Source: an uncultured Bacteroidales bacterium (GTDB lineage: Bacteria; Bacteroidota; Bacteroidia; Bacteroidales; Paludibacteraceae). Taken from it: a stretch of DNA of 64,000 bases. The position numbers and the translations under genes are program-made. A model generated the notes under the pieces. It was not told the DNA's origin and searched no databases. It worked only from the letters and a program-made list of their open reading frames with translations. Below are positions 26,814 to 35,798 of this stretch, in pieces (position 1 is the first letter of the stretch; every line of letters begins with the position of its first letter). The DNA lies in the NCBI GenBank assembly GCA_902774185.1, contig CACYHE010000005.1:71935-135934 (forward strand). The letters run 5' to 3'.

Positions 26814-27377
26814 ATGGCAACAAAAATTCGTTTGGCTCGTCATGGTCACAAAGACTACGCTTTCTACCACATCGTAGTAGCAGACAGCCGCTCGCCGCGT
26901 GACGGCAAAATCATCGAGCGTCTCGGTTCTTTCAATCCGAACACCAACCCCGCAGCTGTGATCCTTAACTTCGATCGCGCTTTGTATTGGGTAGGCGTAG
27001 GAGCACAACCGACCGATACCGTTCGTACCATCCTTTCTAACGAAGGTGTACTGCTGATGAAGCATCTCAACGGTGGTGTAGCCAAGGGTGCATTCAGCGC
27101 AGAAGAGGCTCAAAAGCGTTTCGACGCTTGGAAGGCACAGAAAGATGCGAAGGCTGGTAAGATCAGCCAAGCTGAGGCTGACAAGAAAGCTGCTGCTGCG
27201 AAGGCTCTCCTCGCTCAAGAGGTTGAGACCAACAAGGCTAAAGCTGCTGCTATCGCTCAGAAACGTGCTGAGGCTGCTGCTGAACTCGCTGCTGCCGCTC
27301 AAGAGGCTGCGCAGGAAGCTGCTGCTGCAGAGGCAGAGGCTAACGGTGAAGCTCCTGCAGAAGAGGCTGAGGCATAA
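26814..27377 (+). CDS. rpsP: 30S ribosomal protein S16 with long Ala-rich tail
   Basis: Small-subunit ribosomal protein. Residues 1-85 are standard S16 ([54 protein letters not shown]). The remaining 100 residues are a charged, alanine-rich tail ([17 protein letters not shown], then [20 protein letters not shown]) likely to be helical or disordered. Such extensions are usual for Bacteroidales S16 and roughly double the protein. It is a single-gene transcript with promoter and terminator. Confidence 0.95.
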   Translation: MATKIRLARHGHKDYAFYHIVVADSRSPRDGKIIERLGSFNPNTNPAAVILNFDRALYWVGVGAQPTDTVRTILSNEGVLLMKHLNGGVAKGAFSAEEAQKRFDAWKAQKDAKAGKISQAEADKKAAAAKALLAQEVETNKAKAAAIAQKRAEAAAELAAAAQEAAQEAAAAEAEANGEAPAEEAEA

Positions 27378-27403
27378 AAAGCCGCCGTTACAAGCAAAAA
27401 AGA

Positions 27404-27435
27404 AGTCCGAAACAATTGTTTTGGGCTTTTTTTTG
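27404..27435 (+). terminator. Terminator of rpsP
   Basis: Hairpin with arms AGTCCGAAACA and GTTTTGGGCT followed by eight Ts. Confidence 0.8.
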
Positions 27436-27453
27436 TTGCAAAAATGAGATTTT

Positions 27454-27485
27454 TTTGCATATCTGCAAAATTTATTGTATCTTTG
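27454..27485 (+). promoter_or_regulatory. Promoter of the polysaccharide cluster
   Basis: -33 TTTG (27454-27457) and -7 TATCTTTG (27478-27485), 20 bp apart; drives the EpsG/glycosyltransferase genes to 32236. Confidence 0.75.
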
Positions 27486-27507
27486 CGCACTTTTTGGGTG
27501 TATTGAC

Positions 27508-28728
27508 TTGAATTTGATAACGCTCATATTATCGATTGCCATATTGTTCGGTCTGACGGATTTCCTGACCGAACGTTATCCCCGTCTGCAAAGGGATATC
27601 TACTATATCGCTTTCGGTGTGATTGCGTTTTTGTTCATTATCAAGTACTATTATGGTCCGGATATCTGGAACTATGCCCGTTTTTATGCCTGGGTGGGTT
27701 CGCCAGCAGAGGTTTTGGCGCATCCGGAGAATATCCCTTTCCATTACGAGAGCGGTTTTGCCCTTTTCTGCAGTGTACTTAAACAATGGGGCTTGTCTTT
27801 CTATTGGATGACGGTTGTGCAGACGCTATTATATCTTGGTGTCATCGGATTTGTGTTCAGTAAGATTGCACGAAAACGTTCTTTTGCCTTGGCGTTATTG
27901 GTTGTATTGGATTTTAACCTCATCTATATTGAGTACCGTCAATGTCTGGCAGTGGCTGCTTTCCTTATGATGGTACTTTGCATGGATAGTAAGAAATATC
28001 TATGGACTTTGCTCTTTGCGTTTCTTGCTATCAGCTTCCATAAGTCGGGAGTGATCGCCGTTGTTCCGACGGTATTGTATTATCAGATAAGCAACCGTCA
28101 TACGAAAGCTTCGCTGTTCCAGGTGATCCTGATTTTGTTGGTACTGATGTTCGTACTTCCTGTCGCGAAGGTGTCCACGGCGTTCCTGCAACATTTACCC
28201 ATTCCGGAGAGTGTCCTGGCTTCGGTGGAGCATCACGTATTGTTAGGAAAACAGGTGCAGATCATTTTTGTGCTTTATGTGACGTTGCTGCTTTGTCTGG
28301 TTCACTATGTGCAATACAGCAAATCAAAGGTACAGACCATCGCGGCAGCTGCAATCATCGGTTTGTTGCTGATCGCTGTTTTCTACCAGTATTACTACCT
28401 GCTTAACCGCCTTCGTTCGTATTTCACTCCGCTGATCATTGTGTTCCTTTTCCGCCAAGTGCAAGAGGCGGAAGACAAACAAGTACATGTTCCTTACGGA
28501 GCGTTTGCCAAACAATTGGCATGCGTCATCGGTTTGGTTTACATGCTCCATACTACGTATGCTTTGCACCGCTCTACGCAAAGTATGAAGCATAAAGTAT
28601 GCGAAACTTGTACCGTCTTTGATCTGATTGACCATCGACCGGTTGACGTTCAGAAATCACAGATGCGAAAGGCTGAGTTATGGTGGATAGAGGACTTTAT
28701 GAAAGACGAAACGAACCGAATTCATTAG
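27508..28728 (+). CDS. EpsG-family polysaccharide polymerase-like membrane protein
   Basis: Inner-membrane protein with about ten hydrophobic helices (ITLILSIAILFGLTDF, DIYYIAFGVIAFLFIIKY, SFALALLVVLDFNLIYIEY and others), fitting EpsG/Wzy-type polymerases that join oligosaccharide repeat units. YYGPDIWNYARFY and LIYIEYRQCLAVA (YRQxLA) are EpsG-like signatures. There is no early ATG: the frame opens after the promoter with TTG at 27508 or 27514, so initiation is probably at a TTG; an upstream sequencing or real frame change cannot be excluded. Length 406 from 27508. The four glycosyltransferase genes follow with 0-9 bp spacing or overlaps, so the cluster assembles a surface polysaccharide. Confidence 0.75.
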   Translation: MNLITLILSIAILFGLTDFLTERYPRLQRDIYYIAFGVIAFLFIIKYYYGPDIWNYARFYAWVGSPAEVLAHPENIPFHYESGFALFCSVLKQWGLSFYWMTVVQTLLYLGVIGFVFSKIARKRSFALALLVVLDFNLIYIEYRQCLAVAAFLMMVLCMDSKKYLWTLLFAFLAISFHKSGVIAVVPTVLYYQISNRHTKASLFQVILILLVLMFVLPVAKVSTAFLQHLPIPESVLASVEHHVLLGKQVQIIFVLYVTLLLCLVHYVQYSKSKVQTIAAAAIIGLLLIAVFYQYYYLLNRLRSYFTPLIIVFLFRQVQEAEDKQVHVPYGAFAKQLACVIGLVYMLHTTYALHRSTQSMKHKVCETCTVFDLIDHRPVDVQKSQMRKAELWWIEDFMKDETNRIH

Positions 28729-28730
28729 GT

Positions 28731-29564
28731 ATGATAGCTTTGTTGATGTCCACATATAACGGCGAACGGTATCTGGCGGAGCAGCTGGATTCGATCATTG
28801 CGCAGTCGTACACCGATTGGAGGTTGTTTGTTCGTGACGACGGATCAAAGGACAGAACGTTAAAAATACTCGATGAATACGTGCAAAAAGACACCCGTAT
28901 CACGATTCTTCGGGATACGGAAAATCGGGGAGCCTGCCAATCCTTCGAGCGTTTGTTGGAGCAATGTGGCGAAGCGGACTATTATGCTTTTGCGGATCAG
29001 GATGATGTATGGATGCCGGATAAACTGGCGGTAAGTCTTGAGGCTATCCGAAAGGCAGAAAAGGATTTTCCTAACCAAGCGGTCGTGGTACATACGGACC
29101 TGCAGGTGGTGGATGAGCAGTTGAACGAGATAGCTCCTTCCTTCTGGCATTACGGAGGCATAGTGCCGGAAATCTTGGATGCCAACATCCATTATCTCGC
29201 TATCTGCAACAGTGTGACGGGTTGCGCGATGTTGATGAATCGGGCTGCACGCAAAGCGGCAATACCGTTCTTGCCCGGTATCTTCATGCATGACGCATGG
29301 GTGGCATTGGCGGTACTGAAAGCCGGAGGAAGGGTGGTTCCTATTGTGCAAAAGACCATCTTGTATCGCCAGCATACGCAGAACGTGTGCGGAGCGCAGC
29401 GGTATCGGTTCCGGGTGTCTAACATACGGGAGAAATACCGTTTGGCACAACGCAGTTACCGGACGGGACATCCCTTGGTGTTTAGGAACAAAATGCATTT
29501 TATTTGGTGGAAGACGGTTTATTTCATTGTGTTGCATTCCTATAGGATACGTCATAAGGCATGA
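28731..29564 (+). CDS. Family 2 glycosyltransferase
   Basis: The 277-residue GT-A enzyme shows ALLMSTYNGERYLAEQLDSI at the N-terminus, VRDDGSKDRT, and the metal/nucleotide motif FADQDDVWMPDK, then HDAWVALAVLKAG. This is close to rhamnosyl- or dTDP-sugar-using GT2 enzymes, but donor and acceptor cannot be read. The start is the ATG at 28731, two bases after the EpsG-like stop; the longer open frame runs into that gene and lacks family sequence. It ends with a 4-bp ATGA overlap with the next gene. Confidence 0.85.
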   Translation: MIALLMSTYNGERYLAEQLDSIIAQSYTDWRLFVRDDGSKDRTLKILDEYVQKDTRITILRDTENRGACQSFERLLEQCGEADYYAFADQDDVWMPDKLAVSLEAIRKAEKDFPNQAVVVHTDLQVVDEQLNEIAPSFWHYGGIVPEILDANIHYLAICNSVTGCAMLMNRAARKAAIPFLPGIFMHDAWVALAVLKAGGRVVPIVQKTILYRQHTQNVCGAQRYRFRVSNIREKYRLAQRSYRTGHPLVFRNKMHFIWWKTVYFIVLHSYRIRHKA

Positions 29565-30640
29565 AGATCGCATTTCTCATACAGGATATCACAACGCAAG
29601 GCGGAACGGAACGAACCACTTGCTGCGTGGCTGCCGAACTGCGCAGGCGGGGGCATGACGTATCGATCGTGTCTGTCTTCCACAATGAGCAACAACCGCA
29701 TTATACGGCGGAAGAAGTGCCGATTTATTACTTGACGAATGCCACCTATACGGCGAAGAAAAGTGCTTTGTATCGCTTGATGCAGGTGATAATGACAATA
29801 GGCAAAGCGCGTAAATGTCCGGTGTTAGAGGAGGCAGATGCCATCATTTGTCAGAAAGTTCTGGCTTCCACTGTGGCGTATTTAGCCGGATATAAGAATA
29901 AGAGTATCGCTGCCGAACATTTTGCGTACGGCATGTACACGCCATGGTTACGAAAGATGCGTCATCGTTTGTACCGACGCATGCGGGCGGTGGTGACGTT
30001 GACGGACAAGGACAAGCAATGTTATCTGCAGGAGCACTTGAACGAAGTATATACGATTCCGAATATGGTGTCTGTATCTCCCTTACCGTATCAGGGAGAG
30101 AACAGTCATCGCATCGTGTCGGTAGGACGGTTAAGCCGTCAAAAAGGCTATGACTTATTATTGCAGGCTGTTATGGATATTGCCGATGAAATGGGCGATT
30201 TTTATATCAATATATACGGAGAAGGGGAAGAACGAGAGGCGTTGGAGAAACAATGCGAACAGTTGGGATTAACGGACAAAGTGCATTTCTGCGGATACAC
30301 CTGTGCGATAGAGCAAGTGTATGCGGATAGTGCTTTTTACGTCATGTCTTCCCGTTTTGAAGGATTCCCAATGGTTCTGCTGGAGGCGGCCGCCTGCGGA
30401 CTTCCCATCCTTAGTTTTGACTGCCCTCAGGGACCGGCTATATTGCTCAAAGACGGTGGAGGTATTGTTGTCGAAGCAGATGACACTCATGCCTTGGGTC
30501 AAGCGATCTTACAGATGATACAGGATCCGGCTTTACGGGCGCAGTACCGAAACCAACTGGAGCACGTGGTAGCACCGTATCGTCCGTCCGTCATCGGTGA
30601 ACAGTGGGAAGTATTATTACAGCGATTAAAAAGGAAATAA
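29561..30640 (+). CDS. Family 4 glycosyltransferase
   Basis: The 359-residue GT-B enzyme opens FLIQDITTQGGTERTTCCVA (N-terminal Rossmann glycine loop). The C-terminal donor domain holds VSVGRLSRQKGYDLLLQAV, INIYGEGEEREALE and SRFEGFPMVLLEAAACGLP, the GT4 EX7E region. It overlaps the preceding GT2 by 4 bp. Cytoplasmic face of the membrane, donor unknown. Confidence 0.88.
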   Translation: MKIAFLIQDITTQGGTERTTCCVAAELRRRGHDVSIVSVFHNEQQPHYTAEEVPIYYLTNATYTAKKSALYRLMQVIMTIGKARKCPVLEEADAIICQKVLASTVAYLAGYKNKSIAAEHFAYGMYTPWLRKMRHRLYRRMRAVVTLTDKDKQCYLQEHLNEVYTIPNMVSVSPLPYQGENSHRIVSVGRLSRQKGYDLLLQAVMDIADEMGDFYINIYGEGEEREALEKQCEQLGLTDKVHFCGYTCAIEQVYADSAFYVMSSRFEGFPMVLLEAAACGLPILSFDCPQGPAILLKDGGGIVVEADDTHALGQAILQMIQDPALRAQYRNQLEHVVAPYRPSVIGEQWEVLLQRLKRK

Positions 30641-30649
30641 TTGAAAACA

Positions 30650-31408
30650 ATGAACGATAAATTAGTATCTATCATCACCCCGCTCTATAACAGTGAGCGA
30701 TTTGTGGGGCAGACCATCGAGAGCGTCCTGGCGCAGACTTACCCCCATTGGGAGATGATCATTATCAACGACGGCAGTACGGACCACGGCGCGGATATCG
30801 TGCGTAAGTATGCGGAGAAAGATGAGCGTATCCGTCTTCTGGAGCAAGCCAACGGCGGTTGTGCGTCGGCTCGTAACCACGGTTTGAAGGAAGCAAAGGG
30901 ACGGTATTACTGTTTCTTGGACTCCGATGACTACTGGGATCCGGCGTTCTTGGAGGAGCAGTTGGCGTTCATGGCAGAGAAGAGAGCGGCCATTGTCACA
31001 TGTTCGGTGCGGCGTGTTGATGAGAACGGGGTAGCGATACTCAGTCCGCAGATCGTGCCGGAACGAATGACGTATTACGATATCTTGAAGAGTTGTAACC
31101 TGCCTTGTCTGGCAACGGTCATCGATGCCAGTCGGTTACATGGCATCCGTTTTCGGGAAGAGTTACGTAACCTTCGGGATGATTATGCCTTATGGTTGTC
31201 GCTGATGAAGCAGACCGATTATGCCTACGGAAACCAACAGGTGTTGGCGAATTACCGCATCTCGTCCAATCAGGTGACGGGCAACAAACGCAAAGTGATC
31301 ATTCCGCAGTTCATGGTAAACTACAAAGTAGAGAAATTAGGCTTCTTCCGAAGTCTCTATTACTTGGGGCATTGGGCTTGGAACGGCTATAAAAAATACC
31401 GTAAGTAA
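30650..31408 (+). CDS. Family 2 glycosyltransferase
   Basis: The 252-residue GT2 has SIITPLYNSERFVGQTIESV, INDGSTDHGADIV and FLDSDDYWDPAFLEEQLAFM (DXD-type motif). It is similar in layout to teichuronic/capsular GT2 enzymes. I use ATG 30650 (MNDKLVSIITP); the reading from the TTG at 30641 adds three residues of no value. It is nine bases after the GT4 stop and abuts the next gene directly. Confidence 0.88.
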   Translation: MNDKLVSIITPLYNSERFVGQTIESVLAQTYPHWEMIIINDGSTDHGADIVRKYAEKDERIRLLEQANGGCASARNHGLKEAKGRYYCFLDSDDYWDPAFLEEQLAFMAEKRAAIVTCSVRRVDENGVAILSPQIVPERMTYYDILKSCNLPCLATVIDASRLHGIRFREELRNLRDDYALWLSLMKQTDYAYGNQQVLANYRISSNQVTGNKRKVIIPQFMVNYKVEKLGFFRSLYYLGHWAWNGYKKYRK

Positions 31409-32236
31409 ATGCTCAATATTTCCATCGTCTTATATCATCCGAAATGGGAGCAGGAGGTAATTCCTCTTGTTCGGGAACTCTTGCGCGTGAAATGTTTGCG
31501 GAAGATATATCTGCTCGATAACACCGCGCCGGAGAACCGCAAGGCGGAGATAGCGTCCCAGAAAGAGACCCTCGCCTCGCAGTTCGGGACGGATAAACTG
31601 CGATATATGGCGATGCCCGAAAACCTCGGTTACGGCAGGGCGCATAACATCGCCTTGCGCGAGAGTGCGTACTACAAAACCGACCTGCATCTGGTCATGA
31701 ATAGTGACATCCGCGTCAAGGCGGAAGATATAGATGCCATGCACGATTGGATGCTTGCCAACCCGCAAGTAGGACAACTGATGCCGAAAGTGGTGAACCC
31801 AGACGGCTCGCAGCAGTTCCTCGCCAAGCGCCTTCCGGCACCGATAGACGTCTTCGGTCGCCGCTTCCTGCCGGCATGGATGACAGCGAAGCGCAACAGA
31901 CGCTATGAGTTGCGTGACCTTGATCTCACCCGTCCTGTCAATGCACCCTATCTCAGTGGCTGTTTCATGCTCCTCCGTACCAAAGCCGCCGTGGAGGCGG
32001 GACTCTTCGACGAGCGCTATTTTATGTACCCCGAGGACATTGACCTCACCCGTACCATCCATCGCAACTGGCTCACGCTCTATTATCCCGAATGGACCAT
32101 CGTCCATGACCATGCGCGCGGGTCGTACAAGGACAAGCGCCTGCTCCGGATCCATATCCGAAACATGTGCCTCTATTTCAACAAATGGGGCTGGTTCTTT
32201 GACCCCGAACGCCGATTGTTTAATCGTTCACTTTGA
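31409..32236 (+). CDS. Family 2 glycosyltransferase (rhamnosyltransferase-like)
   Basis: The 275-residue protein has SIVLYHPKWEQEVIPLV, LLDNTAPEN, AMPENLGYGRAHNIALRES, VMNSDIRVKAEDID and FMYPEDIDLTRTIHRN, the pattern of WsaF/RfbF-like rhamnosyl- or galactosyl-transferring GT2 enzymes. It starts immediately after the upstream stop. The 3' end overlaps the convergent C10 protease gene by 17 bp. No terminator between the two is visible, so transcripts may collide. Confidence 0.85.
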   Translation: MLNISIVLYHPKWEQEVIPLVRELLRVKCLRKIYLLDNTAPENRKAEIASQKETLASQFGTDKLRYMAMPENLGYGRAHNIALRESAYYKTDLHLVMNSDIRVKAEDIDAMHDWMLANPQVGQLMPKVVNPDGSQQFLAKRLPAPIDVFGRRFLPAWMTAKRNRRYELRDLDLTRPVNAPYLSGCFMLLRTKAAVEAGLFDERYFMYPEDIDLTRTIHRNWLTLYYPEWTIVHDHARGSYKDKRLLRIHIRNMCLYFNKWGWFFDPERRLFNRSL

Positions 32237-34703
32237 TACCGTCTGCCGTATAGGTGACGCCGTTTCGGATGATGAAGAGTTGCCCGTCCCGCAGCACTTT
32301 TTGTACGATTTCATCGGACTTTTCGTGTACAGATTCGAACCCCAAACCACCTTCTTCGTATAGGCAGAAATATCCGCTTTGCATCTCTTTGACGGAAGTA
32401 GAGAAGTAATTGAGCGAACCTACTATAGTCGCTTTTCCTCCCACTTGGATCTCTCTGCCGGTTGAGAAACCGGTGTTATCCAGCCATCGGCTGTTATAAA
32501 CGTAGAGCGGCGTGGTTCCGTCCGTGATATAGAGCCGGCAGTTTTTATTCAACCGCATCTGTGAGGGGGTCGATTCAATCGAGCTGATCGTTCCTCTTAC
32601 CACATAAGGAATCGATGAGGTCCATCCCACCGGATGCGAGGTGATCATGTTTGTGGCTTGGGTGGTTGTGAGCGTATTATAGCGCGTATTGTCCAACGGG
32701 ATATTTTCGTACTGCGCATGCGTACCGTACTCCACACCGTAGTATCCCCAAACTTGCTCTGCCGGGATTCCTGCGTTTCCTGTATAAGTCCTACTTGAGA
32801 AGCGCATGCGATATTGTATCCAATAATAATTGCTCGTAGCATCATACGTCAAGGTCATCTCCGCTTCATCCGCCTGATAGTACTTATAGGAATCGATGTT
32901 TCCCACAAAAATTGTTGCGTAATAACACGGAAAATGTGCGGTTTCATCGGACAAATATGAGCCGATGAAAGAGTTGGCGGACGAACTGTTGATACCGAAA
33001 AGAAGGATCATCTGGTTGGTAGCCTCGCCGTCAAAGAAATCCTCCGTCTCCAGTTGAATCTCCCAACGATGATCCCCTTCTGTGTATTCCGGATGGTAGT
33101 ACGCGGCAATATTGGAGAAGGTAAAGGTGGTCGGGTCAGCAGCCGGTATCTCCGGTTCCGGCAGGGTAAGGAAGACGGAGTCGTTCGTTACCGTCAACGG
33201 GCATCGGAATTCGCCGGAGTATTTGACTAAGATAGGGGAGGGAGTAGGATCCACGCCCGAGTTGGTAGCCCTTGCCACCGGTACCAGTTCATACTCGCCG
33301 ACCGGCAGGTCGTCAAAGACCTGGGAGATCCATCCGTCAAAATAATACGTACCCGGGTACATGTAGAAGGTGTAATCAAAGGAATAGGTCTTGTACAGGT
33401 TACTGTTTTTGTACACCTGCAGTCCCATGGAGCCTTCCCAATACGAGATACCCATGTTCTGGAGAATCTCCGCCGTGAAACGGATACCCTCATTCCGTCC
33501 GACGCGTGTGTCCTCCACTCGGATAACGTCGGCAGTGATGGTAGAGCGGTACTGTCCGCCTTCGGAAGGGATGATATGCGTATAAGCCGTCACCTGTTCA
33601 GTATAGGCTTCGTCACTGGCGGAACCGCCTGTTCCCTGATCTTCCGGATCCAATGCGGACACATGGAAATAGTTATCGCAGTAGCCGTCCCACCCCCAGT
33701 TGATATGTACCAGACCGTCTGCATCCAGACCGTCACAGACGAAGGCATGTCCTTCGTCACTCTTGGTACGCCCGTTGAACCAGACAGGTCGTCCGGCTTG
33801 CAGGTCGGCTATCACGGCGTTCAAGAAATCCGCCTCTTTCATATAGTCCTTCGGCACCGCCCGGATGGCGGCGTTGTAGCGGAAGTTTTCCACCAAGGCC
33901 TGCATCATGTAAGGCGTGTAGGCACCGCTTCCGCCTGTTCCGTAGTCCATGTAGCAAGCGATACCGCAGTCGGACATCAGTTTGGCGACAGCGTTCTTTT
34001 GAACGTTTGTAGCACTGCTGGTATAGTAATTGAGCATCTGCGACCAGTTATAGGTTGTGTTTCCGAAGTTAGCGGACAGCAGGACCGAGTCTTTAGGCGA
34101 CCGGAACCAGTAGTAACTGTTGGATCCTTTTCCTTTGGTGGGGTAGTTATGATGTTTCATGATCTGTGCGGCAGCTGTTGCCACGCATCCTGTCACGCAG
34201 CGTACGCCGTTATCATCGGGGCACTGCAGGTTATACGGTTCGTTTTGTCCCCATTGGGTTTTACAGATCGGTGCGATAGGGGTGTAGGCTTTCGGGGCAT
34301 GTTGTGGTCGCTGTTGTGCCGGTCGTTCCGGTAAAGAAGCGGCATACTGAATGGCTTCGGTATAGCCTTCCAGCCAAGCACGCATGTTATCGGGTATTGT
34401 GGCGGCATCGAAATGGCCATTGGTGGAGTAACCCAAGACCGTACGAGTACGGGTCTCGGCAGAGACGATGACAAAACCGCCGTCTTCACCCCGGTTGAAG
34501 ACATAGAAAGCAGGTTGACAGTTCTTCTGCGGAGCGGTATGACAATGCGTAAGCTTTGCTTTGACAGCGGGTGCTTTGGCATAGGCAGCCTGTGAACGGA
34601 CATGCTCCGTTGCCAGCTCTTGGGCTTGTTCAATACTGCGGGGACTTGCCCATAGGAACGTGCAGAAACATGCACTGAGAGTAAGTATCAAAAATCGTTT
34701 CAT
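32220..34703 (-). CDS. Secreted C10-family cysteine protease with OB-like C-terminus
   Basis: Streptopain/interpain-like protease. The 827-residue chain has a signal peptide (1-20), an inhibitory propeptide (about 20-140, with GFVIVSAETRTRTVLGYS), then the C10 catalytic domain: TGCVATAAAQIMKHH (Cys173), SDEGHAFVCDG (His319) and VHINWGWDGYCDNYFHV (Asn/Trp). Beta-sandwich regions follow, then an OB-like domain (about 690-790, YVVRGTISSIES, IQVGGKATIVGSL). The end (KVLRDGQLFIIRNGVTYTAD) fits C-terminal segments of T9SS or surface-attached Bacteroidales proteins. Upstream, seven heptamers fill the whole gap to the antiporter gene. Likely cell-surface or secreted, processing host or food protein. 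Confidence 0.9.
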   Translation of the reverse strand: MKRFLILTLSACFCTFLWASPRSIEQAQELATEHVRSQAAYAKAPAVKAKLTHCHTAPQKNCQPAFYVFNRGEDGGFVIVSAETRTRTVLGYSTNGHFDAATIPDNMRAWLEGYTEAIQYAASLPERPAQQRPQHAPKAYTPIAPICKTQWGQNEPYNLQCPDDNGVRCVTGCVATAAAQIMKHHNYPTKGKGSNSYYWFRSPKDSVLLSANFGNTTYNWSQMLNYYTSSATNVQKNAVAKLMSDCGIACYMDYGTGGSGAYTPYMMQALVENFRYNAAIRAVPKDYMKEADFLNAVIADLQAGRPVWFNGRTKSDEGHAFVCDGLDADGLVHINWGWDGYCDNYFHVSALDPEDQGTGGSASDEAYTEQVTAYTHIIPSEGGQYRSTITADVIRVEDTRVGRNEGIRFTAEILQNMGISYWEGSMGLQVYKNSNLYKTYSFDYTFYMYPGTYYFDGWISQVFDDLPVGEYELVPVARATNSGVDPTPSPILVKYSGEFRCPLTVTNDSVFLTLPEPEIPAADPTTFTFSNIAAYYHPEYTEGDHRWEIQLETEDFFDGEATNQMILLFGINSSSANSFIGSYLSDETAHFPCYYATIFVGNIDSYKYYQADEAEMTLTYDATSNYYWIQYRMRFSSRTYTGNAGIPAEQVWGYYGVEYGTHAQYENIPLDNTRYNTLTTTQATNMITSHPVGWTSSIPYVVRGTISSIESTPSQMRLNKNCRLYITDGTTPLYVYNSRWLDNTGFSTGREIQVGGKATIVGSLNYFSTSVKEMQSGYFCLYEEGGLGFESVHEKSDEIVQKVLRDGQLFIIRNGVTYTADGIKVND

Positions 34704-34752
34704 TGTCTTTTGTCTTTTATCTTTTCTCTTTCGACTTTTCTCTTTTGTCTTT
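34704..34752. repeat. Seven heptamers exactly filling an intergenic gap
   Basis: TGTCTTT, TGTCTTT, TATCTTT, TCTCTTT, CGACTTT, TCTCTTT, TGTCTTT. The 49 bp run from the base after the C10 protease start to the base before the antiporter stop. Confidence 0.95.
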
Positions 34753-35751
34753 TTACACCTTCATCAACCGGTAGGTCAGATAACCGATATAGATAAGCAG
34801 TAACAACGCGCCTGCCCATCGTTGGATCTTGCGTTCTTTGTTCGTTTTGACCGCCAACCAGACGACGATACTGCCGGCAGCGGCTATCCATGCGTCCAAT
34901 TCGATCCCGTCGTAGGCAGGTAAGGGACGGATGGTGGCACTGGTACCCAAGACGAAGAACACGTTGAAGATATTGGAACCGATGACATTACCCAAGGCGA
35001 TGTCGCTGTTATGCTTGGTGGCGGCGATGACGGAGGTAGCAAGTTCGGGAAGGGAGGTACCCAAAGCGACGACGGTCAGACCGATGATAGCTTCGGACAC
35101 GCCGCAACGCGTAGCGATATCGACGGCACTCTTCACGATCAACTCACCCCCCACCACAAGTCCGATGAAACCGAGCAAAATGAAGAGAATTGCTTTGCCC
35201 ATCGTTAACTCTTTCACGCCATCCTTCGTTACCTCGTCCGCATCCTCTGGATGATCTTTGGCGTGACGGAAGGTGTTATAGAGGAAGTAGCAGAAGAGAA
35301 CCAACAGGATGATACCGCCCATGCGACCGATGCCGCGTCCTTCTTCGCCAAAAGGCGAATGGATCGCCACGGCGGCAAAGACCAGTACGCCGGCAATGAT
35401 GGACATCGGGATATCAAAATCCCTACTGCGTTTCTGCGAAGCGATCGGATAGACGAGTGCGGTGAGACCGAGGATCACGAGGGTATTGATGATATTGGAA
35501 CCTAAGATATTGGTGATCGCCAGTTCGGTAGAACCCTCGGCAACCGAGACCATGTTCACCACAAACTCCGGCATCGATGTGCCGAAGGCTACGACGGTCA
35601 GACCGATCACCAGATCCGAAATGCCGAACCGTTTGGCGATGGATGAAGCGCCGTCCACCAGGCAGTCGGCACCTTTGACAAGCGCGATGAAACCGACGAT
35701 AATAAACACTATTGCGACCCAAATGCCGTATGCAAGCAAGCTTTCAATCAT
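34753..35751 (-). CDS. Calcium/sodium antiporter (CaCA, YrbG-like)
   Basis: Inner-membrane cation exchanger, 332 residues, about ten helices in two inverted repeats. The two alpha-repeat motifs are plain: GLTVVAFGTSMPEFVVN in the first half and GLTVVALGTSLPELATS in the second, each with the ion-binding Glu. Each repeat starts with a KGAD/GGEL-type segment (ALVKGADCLVDGASSIAKR, GLVVGGELIVKSAVDIATR). It lies between ychF and the protease gene; heptamer arrays fill both gaps (34704-34752 and 35756-35790). Confidence 0.92.
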   Translation of the reverse strand: MIESLLAYGIWVAIVFIIVGFIALVKGADCLVDGASSIAKRFGISDLVIGLTVVAFGTSMPEFVVNMVSVAEGSTELAITNILGSNIINTLVILGLTALVYPIASQKRSRDFDIPMSIIAGVLVFAAVAIHSPFGEEGRGIGRMGGIILLVLFCYFLYNTFRHAKDHPEDADEVTKDGVKELTMGKAILFILLGFIGLVVGGELIVKSAVDIATRCGVSEAIIGLTVVALGTSLPELATSVIAATKHNSDIALGNVIGSNIFNVFFVLGTSATIRPLPAYDGIELDAWIAAAGSIVVWLAVKTNKERKIQRWAGALLLLIYIGYLTYRLMKV

Positions 35752-35755
35752 TTAT

Positions 35756-35790
35756 GATTTCAAATTTCAAATTTCAAATTGCAAATTGCA
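35756..35790. repeat. Heptamer array between ychF and the antiporter gene
   Basis: ATTTCAA x3, ATTGCAA, ATTGCAT; fills most of the 47-bp gap. Confidence 0.9.
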
Positions 35791-35798
35791 TTTCGTTT

